This document shows, piece after piece, positions 25,452 to 34,400 of a stretch of 36,546 nt of DNA. The notes under the pieces were generated by a model that had not been told where the DNA came from, made no database searches, and worked only from the letters and a program-made list of their open reading frames with translations. The number at the start of each line of letters is the position of its first letter. Within the stretch, counting starts at the first letter, position 1. The position numbers and the translations under genes are program-made. Source of the stretch: Elusimicrobiota bacterium (GTDB lineage Bacteria > Elusimicrobiota > Elusimicrobia > 2-02-FULL-39-32); assembly GCA_021730935.1 (NCBI GenBank), contig JAKFYJ010000017.1, forward strand, positions 1 to 36,546, given 5' to 3'.

Positions 25452-28400
25452 ATGAAATCGCACAACCGGGGTCTTCTTCCATTTTGGGTCCGCGGCACAT
25501 CTTTGGGGATGTGTCTCGTCTTTGTTTATGTCCATGTGGCCTTTTCCGCCATCGAGCCCGCAAAGAATTTCTGGAAAGAGCGCAAAGCGTCCGTCACGCT
25601 CCTGGCCCAGCTTCCCGCCATGGAGCCCGCCCTTCTGCCCCGCGTCCGGCCCCAGATTCCTTCGACAGAGAACTCCGAGCTCAACGCAGGCGCAATTCTT
25701 CCCGCAACCCATCTTAAACTCCCTCTGGCTTTCGCCAACCTGAAATCCGCAAACTTCCCCGCAGGATGGAAGCCGTCCGATTCCCTGGTCATCTATATCC
25801 AGGACGTCCACCAAAATTCAGAGGCCCAGCAAAACATCAGCAAATCCGTTGAGGAACTGATCGGCCAGGGACGCATCGATTTCGTCGCTCTCGAAGGCGC
25901 GTTTGAGCCGGTCAATCTTTCCCGTTTCCGAGAATTCAAAGACCAAAACGCCGTCCGCAAAACCGCGGATTATCTCCTGCGCGAAAACAAAATTTCAGGC
26001 CCCATCCACGCCGCCCTCTCGGGGACCCATGAAACAAAAATCATCGGCATCGACGATCCGGCTCTTTATAACGGCCATGTCTCAGCCTACAGGGAGTCCG
26101 TCGGAAAAGTCCCCGAGATCAAGCAAAGCATCGCACGGCAGGAACAGGAACTTGAACAGAAAAAACAATCCGTCTTCAGCCCGCCCCTGCTCGAATTTGA
26201 CTCAAGCGTTCAGGCCTATAGAAAAGGAACTCTGCCTCTGGGCGATTATGTAAAACAGCTCAAGGGCAAAACCGAAATGACCACGCTTTTCCTCCGCGCC
26301 CTGGAGATGGAAAAGGCTTTGAATTTCGCGCAGGTTGAGGCGGAGAGGTCCAGCGTCATTCAGTCCCTGCTGAAAAATCTCACGAAACAGGACACGGAAC
26401 GCCTGGTGAGCGCGAGCCTGCAATATCGGTCCGGGAAAGTGCGCCACACGGATTTTTATGGTTATCTGAAAACTCTGTGCGAAAAGAACGGAGTCCGCCT
26501 GAGCGATTTTCCGTCGATGACCGCATATCTGCGTTATGTCCTCCTCTCCGACCAGATCAAGCCGGAACAATTTCTCGCGGACATCCATAAACTCGAAGCC
26601 TCAACTTATCAATCCCTCGCCCGCTCCAAACCCGAAACCGATCTCATCGCTCAGTCCCGCCGCCTCCACCTGACGCAAAAACTGATAGATTTTTCCCTCA
26701 CCCCAGATGAATGGGTGGAATACCAAGAAACCGCCGTCCATTTGGAAATTTTTTCCCGTGGAGGGGGACCCGCAATCTTGGCTTCTTTTGAATCGTTTTT
26801 TGAGCACGCGGAACAAAGAGACCAAGCCATAAGCAAAAACTTCCTCCGGCAGATTAAAGAAAACAAATCCAAAATTTCCCTTCTCGTGACAGGCGGATAC
26901 CACACGGAAGGCGTCTCAAAAATACTCGCGAAACAGAACGTCGCCGTCATCACGCTTTCCCCCAAAATAACCCACATCGAAAACCGGTCCGGCACGGAAT
27001 ATCTCTCCGTCTTCACTCAGGAAAAAACCCCTCTGGAAAAACTCTTCGACGGCGACAAACTTTTCGTCGCGCAAAACCCCTTCGCAGACCGCGTCCGCCT
27101 CCTGGGCGCGTCACTCATTGCGGCAATCTTTGACCCCGCAGGCGGCGCTCTCACTCGCGAATCAGCATTCCAATTTCTCTCTCATCCTCTCGGCGCTCAA
27201 TTCAAACTGACGGCGGAACAGATCGGAAATTCTTTCCGCATGACCTTGAAAGGAGTTGGGGGAAAAGAAATCGTGTCCACGGTTACCCTCGCCGACGACA
27301 AAATCAAAGAGGTTGCATCGCTCCAACCCTCGCTTTATATCAAAGCCAAAATGATTCTCTTCGCTCTCCCCTCAAAAATTGGGGCCCTGCGCGCTTCGCC
27401 GGACAATTCCGCAAACCGGACCTTCCATCTGACCCGCCCCACCGTCCTTGCGGAGCTGGACCGGTGGGCGCAATCGGGGAACCGCGTCCAGAAATGGCTT
27501 GCGCAGGAAAAACACCGATGGCTGGGAATTCCCGTCATCGAAGACCTTGGTTTGCCGACAAAAGAAGACGGGCCCTGGCTCTCTCTGATCATGGGCCGAT
27601 TGCCCGCCGTTTTGAGCGTCGGCATTTTCATCGTTTATGAGCACACGCTCGTCTTCACCGACGGTCTCTATCTCTCCATGCGCTGGCTCATAATCGCCTC
27701 AATGCTCGTCACGATTTTCGGACAGGTTTTGTCCGTCAAGCGCCACGACAACAGCCGGATCCCTTTCCTTCAGGTTCTTGCGCGAAGTTTTGGGATGATA
27801 ATGTTGACGGCGATGACCGTTCTTGGAACCCGTTTTCCTGCTGACAACTTGTGGCCGGGGACCGCCGTCGGACTCCGTCTTTATGCCCAGCTCGTGGGCG
27901 GCGGCGTTCTGGGAATTGTCTTGTCGATTGCCATGCACATCTATTGGAATATCCAGGCACTGCCGGATTATCGCCTGACGCGGGGAGACCGCAATGACCT
28001 GCAGATGTCATCTCACGCTGACGGGTCCGGCGGGAACTTTGACAATCATTCCGGTTTTGAACCGGACAGAAACCCCACGCTTTTCCAGAAAGCAAAAGTG
28101 ATGCCGCTGACCGCGCTTTACACCATCGAAGAGGGTTCAGCGGACGAAAATAACCTGGCCCTCGCCTATTCTTATCTGAAACTTGGGCGACCGTCCGAAG
28201 GTCAAAGGTTCGGGGACGAACTTGCGGACAGAATTGCAGGCGACCTGAAAACGAGCGTGGAATTTAATCCCGCCGAATGGGTCATCGTGAGTCCCGGAGG
28301 AACCCGCATCCCCGGGGCCTGCTCCGTCCTTGCCGAGAAAGTTGCGCAGACCCTGAACCTTCCGCACGAGGGCTTGAATGCGGACTTCCCTGAAGGGCGG

Positions 28401-31400
28401 ATCGGACCCGACTATTCCTTGTGGCCCACGAAAGAAGGGCGTTATAAATTATTAAGGGGAATGTTCCTCGATAATCCGAGTTTAGTGTCCGGAAAGAGGG
28501 TGATTTTCGTTGATGACTCCGTCATGTCGGGAACCATGTTGGAAAAATCGATTGAAGCCCTGAAGCAGGAGGGTGCCATTGAGATTTGTCCGTATGTGCT
28601 GGCAAGGCTCGTCCATCGATCGGACAACAGCTATGAAAGCCGCGTGAATCACAGAGCCCTCGACCATGACGGGGTGTCCGCTCTCGCGCAAACGCTTAAC
28701 GATCCGCGGGCCAGGTATTCAAGTTGGCTGATCACTTACTCCTTTGATCTGCCGGAGGGCGATTTCAGGAACCTGCTCGCGGCGCTGTCTCCCGCCGCAA
28801 AATTGAATTTTTATGTCTACGCAATCGCCTGTTTTGGGTTTGAGGCCCCGTGGAATGTGAATTTCGATTTATTGTCTGAAGAACTGAAAAATGAATTTGA
28901 AATAAAATTTCCTGATTCCGCCGACTTAAATCAATCGCAGGTTGAAAAACTGTGGCAAGAATGCCTGGCCAAGATGATCACCGATACGCGTCTTAAAATA
29001 CCCATCGAAAGCGCCGGAGACATTTCTCAAACTCTTTGGAAATTTGTCCACAAGTCGCCCGCCGCGCCGGTGATCCTCGGCGGCGAGATGACCTCCCGAA
29101 AAACATACGAAACTTTTTCATTTTTGCCCAAATGGATAGTTCGATGTTTCATCGCCGGCGCCTGGGAGATGGGGACTCTTCTGCATATCATGGTTTATTT
29201 CAGTATTGGAAATTATGAAAGGGCCGAAGCTTTGTGGAACGCTTTCATGGATGAGCATGAATGGAACCCTGATTCGGTCAAGGCACAGAGCCAGAGAAAA
29301 TACAGGGAAATGGCCTTCGCGTACCTTTATTTCGCCGCGCATTTAAGCATAATCATCGGGATCGTCCTGGGCCTTCTGGGCTCGCAAACGGGTTTGGTTC
29401 CGCATTCGTTTCTCTGGTGGTTCCATTTCTCTTCCAATTTTTATCTCAATATCGCCATCGTCGTTCCCTTGACCCTGGTCCTGCTCCAATATATCGTCCA
29501 TTCCCTCTTCAACATTTTCGGCGGAGAATCCGCGCTCACTTCCGGGTCCGGCGGGAACTTTGACAATCATTCCGGTTTTGAACCGGACAGCAACCCCAAG
29601 GGCCCGAAAAATTCGAAAGAAGTGTTTGTAATATATGTGAAAACGCTAACTGTTGCGGGTATTGGCTGGGTATTGACCAAAATGTTTATTGTGACATACC
29701 TCGTTATAAATTTCATACTTTCCTTCTTCATCCTGGACGTTCTTGTTAAGATCGCTCTGACTCTCGCCTCCGCCCGAGGGGCTCATGAATTCATCAATCT
29801 TCCCAAAGTCTCGGTTGACTTCGGAAGGGTTCCATTTATCGGCGGCGATTCCTCTAACCAAGAGCCTTCAATGCCCTTTATCCTGCTGCAGACGCTCGCA
29901 ACCTTCAAGGCGTCCCAGATGCCGTGTCTGCCCCTTATGATTGCAATCATTGCTTCCGCCGACCTCGTAAATATCAATCGTATATTTACTTTACTTCTGG
30001 TAATGGGGATCTATAGATATGCTTTGCTAAAAGTCTTATTCTCCCCGGTGGTGTCCAAAATCAAAGACCCTCAAAACCTGCTTCGCGTTTATGAGGGAGA
30101 ACTGCCTTCGTTGCTGGAAACAGATCCCAGGGACCTCAAAGTCAGGGCGATCGGACACCGGTTCTGGTTCGATTTTATAAATTGGGAGGTGAAACATGAC
30201 GCCGTCCTCTGGCTCAAAGAGCCCTATGTCCTCCGCTGGATCGGGCTGATCTCTCCTTTTGGACAGCTCATCGTCCCCGTCAAAGGCAACTGGAAATCTT
30301 TCGCGGCCGTTCTCAAAGAAACATTCGCGCCGCAACCCCGCCTCGTTCCCATCAGGGACGAACATCATCAAATGCGCGATGAGGTTGCCTCGGATCCTCT
30401 TTTGGGAACGAACAATCCCTCAGCCTATCGTTACACCCCCGCAGGACAAAGGCCGGAAGCCAAACCCCAATTGCCTCTCGACAAGCGAGTCAGCATCATA
30501 AGTTATACCGCCAGGGCGAGATGGAAAGCCATACTAAAAAAGTTTGTTGAATCGATCTCTTCCGTCAGGGGCGACAATCTTGAATATTCCCGTTCCCTCA
30601 TGATGGAGAACATGGGCAAACGGCTCGCGCACCTTGCAGAAACTGAAGACAAACGGGAACTTCTCGAATTGCTTGAGAAGGAACTCTCCCGCGAAAGAAG
30701 TTATCCGAGCGTGCGCACCTATCTCGAAAGTCCGGACGGAAGAAAGCTTCTGAGCGATCTCCGGAACCAGGTTCAGAACCCCGGCCCCGCACTTCCCATC
30801 GCCCAAACTGTTCTGGGCGTTGCGCTGACAGCGGCATATGCCGGAACCGTTCTCCAGAATCCCATCCTTTATTGGCTGGCCGGCCTCAGCGCCGCTTATG
30901 GGATTTATTTGGCGGCGCCCCTCATGGCGTTTGGGACATCGAAAACCGTGTTCTATGAGATTCCGAATCTCGAATATCATTTGATGGATATCGCAGGGCG
31001 GCAGATGGGTTTCATAGAGGTTCCTCCAGTCCCGCCGGAGGGAACATCCGTGTTGAGAAAGCATCAACTCAAAGGCATCGTGATTGCGAGTGACGGATGG
31101 CCTCGGCTCCTCTATCAGGACAGCTGGAGGGACCGATTGAGGAATATTGGCGGCAAAGCCATATTCTATTCAAAATATTGCCTGATCGATTTGAGCGGAG
31201 AATCGATGCCGAGCAGGCTCTTTAGCACCCCCTATACCGGCGCGCTCAACGGCCCGGAATTCGGAAAGGCTTATGAACGGGCCAAGGAAACGCATCTCAA
31301 GGACTATTGCGTTTCCCAGCGCATGACGGTATTTTCTCCCGCGGACCTCGCAGAACGGGTGAAAGATCATCCTGAATTTCACGCGCTCCAGGAGAAAGCG

Positions 31401-34400
31401 CGCCGTCAGATTGCGGTCAGAATGGCCAATCCGATCACAACGGGGGACCTCCTCACTTTCGGGGCATTCACCCAGGCAGTCATTGGAGAGATGAAACTGG
31501 TCCAAATCGCGGATTCCTATCGCTTGAAATATCAGGGCTCCGGCCAATTCCGAAAGACGGCCAAAAAATTGAGTCCGCAAACTTTCATCGCCATTGACCT
31601 CATTAAAAATGGCAAAACCGCGGAAGCTGAAACCCGGCTGAAACTAAACCTCCAAATTTTCACAGATCCATCGCTCGACCGCCTCAATTGTTTGTCCATG
31701 CTCGCGGGAATTTATGTCGAAACCCGGAAGAGGGAAGAGGCTCTGCAACTTTTGGATGCCGCCCTGCGTGATATATCGATTTTGCGGACGCTCCCGAACC
31801 GCGAGCCTCATTTCATCAACGATCTCGATGAACTGGAAGCTCATCTGCTTGTCCAAAAAGCCCGGATATACAGATCCATCAATCTGCCGGAATCCGTTGA
31901 AATCGCCCGTTCGGCTTATGAGAAATTCCCGCAATTTTATATTGTCCGATACGCGCTGGCGCTCAGCCTGGCTTATGCGGGAGAAAAAGTTCCCAACCCT
32001 GCTCTGATCGAAGAGGCCATTCAAATCAGCAAAGCCGCGATGTCGGAGTTCGCGGGAGTTTATTTCACCCACATGGTCCACGCGAATGTTTTGTCGATTG
32101 CAGGAAAGACGGAGGAATCCCGGGAGGTCCTCGAGAACGCCGCAAGGACACTCCCCAAACATTCCGAAGAAATCCGTTCAATAGCGCGGAAGTTGTTGGG
32201 CGTTTCTATGACCGAAGACCCCTTTATGCGCCGCCGGGCACCTGGTTTCATGGTCAGGCACAGAGACCGGGACACCCATCCGCCTTTCGATGCGATCCGG
32301 CCCCGCCACGCCACGGGGGAAATCCAGCCTAATCCCGGACGCAAAACAAATCCCGCGCAAAAAGCCGCCCAAGCCGTTGACAACGCTTTGACGTCCCTCC
32401 GGCACACTGCGGCGCTAAAAGATACGTTTGAATTCATGCATGTCCCGCATGGATTCAATACCCGCCTTGCGAAAGGAATGGGTTTGCCCCGATATGTTTT
32501 GACGTCTTTATTCGATCAGATGTATGTGCTTGCGGAAATTCACCTCGAGAACATGATCTCTTCGCTTTCCTCCATCATTGAAAATCAGGAATTCAAGAAA
32601 TTCAACACTCATGCCCGCATGGTCCGGACCCTCATGCTGAGCTTTCAGGAGGGTCTGGCGAAGTTTGATGAAGCCGTCAAATCCGCAGAAGCGTTTGCGG
32701 ACAGCCTCACAACGCCGGACGAGGAACTCAATCAACTCATCAAAAGAACACAAAATGAAGTCGGCCTGAACCGGAGGATTGCCGCGCTAGAAAATCTGAA
32801 AAAAGCCCTGAACATGAAAATGGGACAAGAACCGATGCCGTTGAGAGGCGTCCTGAATCTTCCTGCAGAACAGTCCATGTTTGATGATCCGGCTGTTGCC
32901 ACCGCCTTCAGGCTGATGGGCGAAGCCAACGAATTTTTCTTGGCGCAGATTCCATACATCGACGGAAATCCTTTGCTTCAAAAGACAATCGCCAGAGTCC
33001 ACCACGACCCTCAAACCGACAAAGTGTCCGCAATTCTCCAGGCGATCAGCGGGGATTTAAGTTTGGATTATTCCTTCAGATTAGCCGCGAAGGATGCTCT
33101 TAAAAAACTTGAATCCAGATCATCGATCGACACCAAATTGATCGTGCTCGTTCCGATCTTCATCGGCCTTGCGCTCTGGAACAGTCTGGCCGGAACCCTT
33201 TTTATCGCGGCAGTCTTTGCCTCCGCCTTCGCACAAAACAACGATATGAGATATCTTCAATTCTTTGACCGCGCCATTCAGTTCTATCCAGCAAACATGG
33301 ATGAGCTTCCTTCTGTCGCTCAGAAAGATCTTCAAAACGCAATCACGATCTATAAACAGATGCGCCATCAGCCGATGTCCCTGCAAAACCGCAATGAGTG
33401 GAAGAATATCGCTGAAACCTTCGAACGGCTCGCTGAAGAAAATAAACATGCGGATCCGATTTGGGTCGGCTCCATGAACGCGATGTCCGCTTTCTGCTTT
33501 TTTAATGCCGGATTGATCGTGAAAGCCCTGACCCTGTTTGACAAGGCGGATGAACGGATCCCTCAGGACGATCCGCGGTTTATCAATTTTAACATGCTGA
33601 TCCTCAAAGGCAGAAGCAGTGCGTTGTTTACCAGATTAAACCATCGCGCCGCAATTGAAGTTCAAAGAAAAGCCCTGCCCATGCTCCTTTCCGGCGCATT
33701 CCCCATGGATCTGCTTTTGATGTTTTATCAGGAACACATCGGTTCCCTCGTGGAAACTGGTGAATATCAGGAAGCGATTGAAGCCTATAATAAAATGGAT
33801 GCTCTGAACCCGAAAGACAAAGGATTGAAACGCTATCTGATGAATCTGATAACCGGAACAATCAGCGAGGCAAGACGCAGGGAAAAACTCAGGCATCAGC
33901 CGGATCAAGCGCCCGCCGCGCCTCATCCCTCCGGGCTCAGCCGAAATGAACGGGACAGGATCAAACAGGAAGAATCCCGTCTGGCAAAAAAATCGAAGAA
34001 GAAGGAAGAGAAAGAATCACATAAAAAGGAAATTCGTCAGCGGGAATTGAGCAAATCGGCAATCAAGCTGGCCCGCGCCGCTCTGGATTCCGGAGAAATT
34101 GACGCCGCTGAAATCCACCTGTTGGACGCGGACAGTTCTGAAGCGGCTGAAGCCATAAAAAAAGACATTCAGGCCGCGAGGGACAAGATAGCACGCGAAG
34201 AAGCCCGAAAGGGAAAAGTCATTGTTTCGCTCAAGGATTTTAACCGCAAAGTCGCCAGGGACGCCGGAGAAGAAATCGTCCTGAGGATGGAGCCTTCGGC
34301 AGACGGAACCGTGAGCGGCCACGACGTCGTTATCGCCGTCCGCGAAATGCTCGCGAAACACCCGAGCGACGATGTGAAACCATTTTTCGCCAGAGAATAC

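Noticed and set aside
28023-29598. CRISPR array
   Set aside because: Only two repeats, 1.5 kb apart within coding sequence; no spacers or cas genes.
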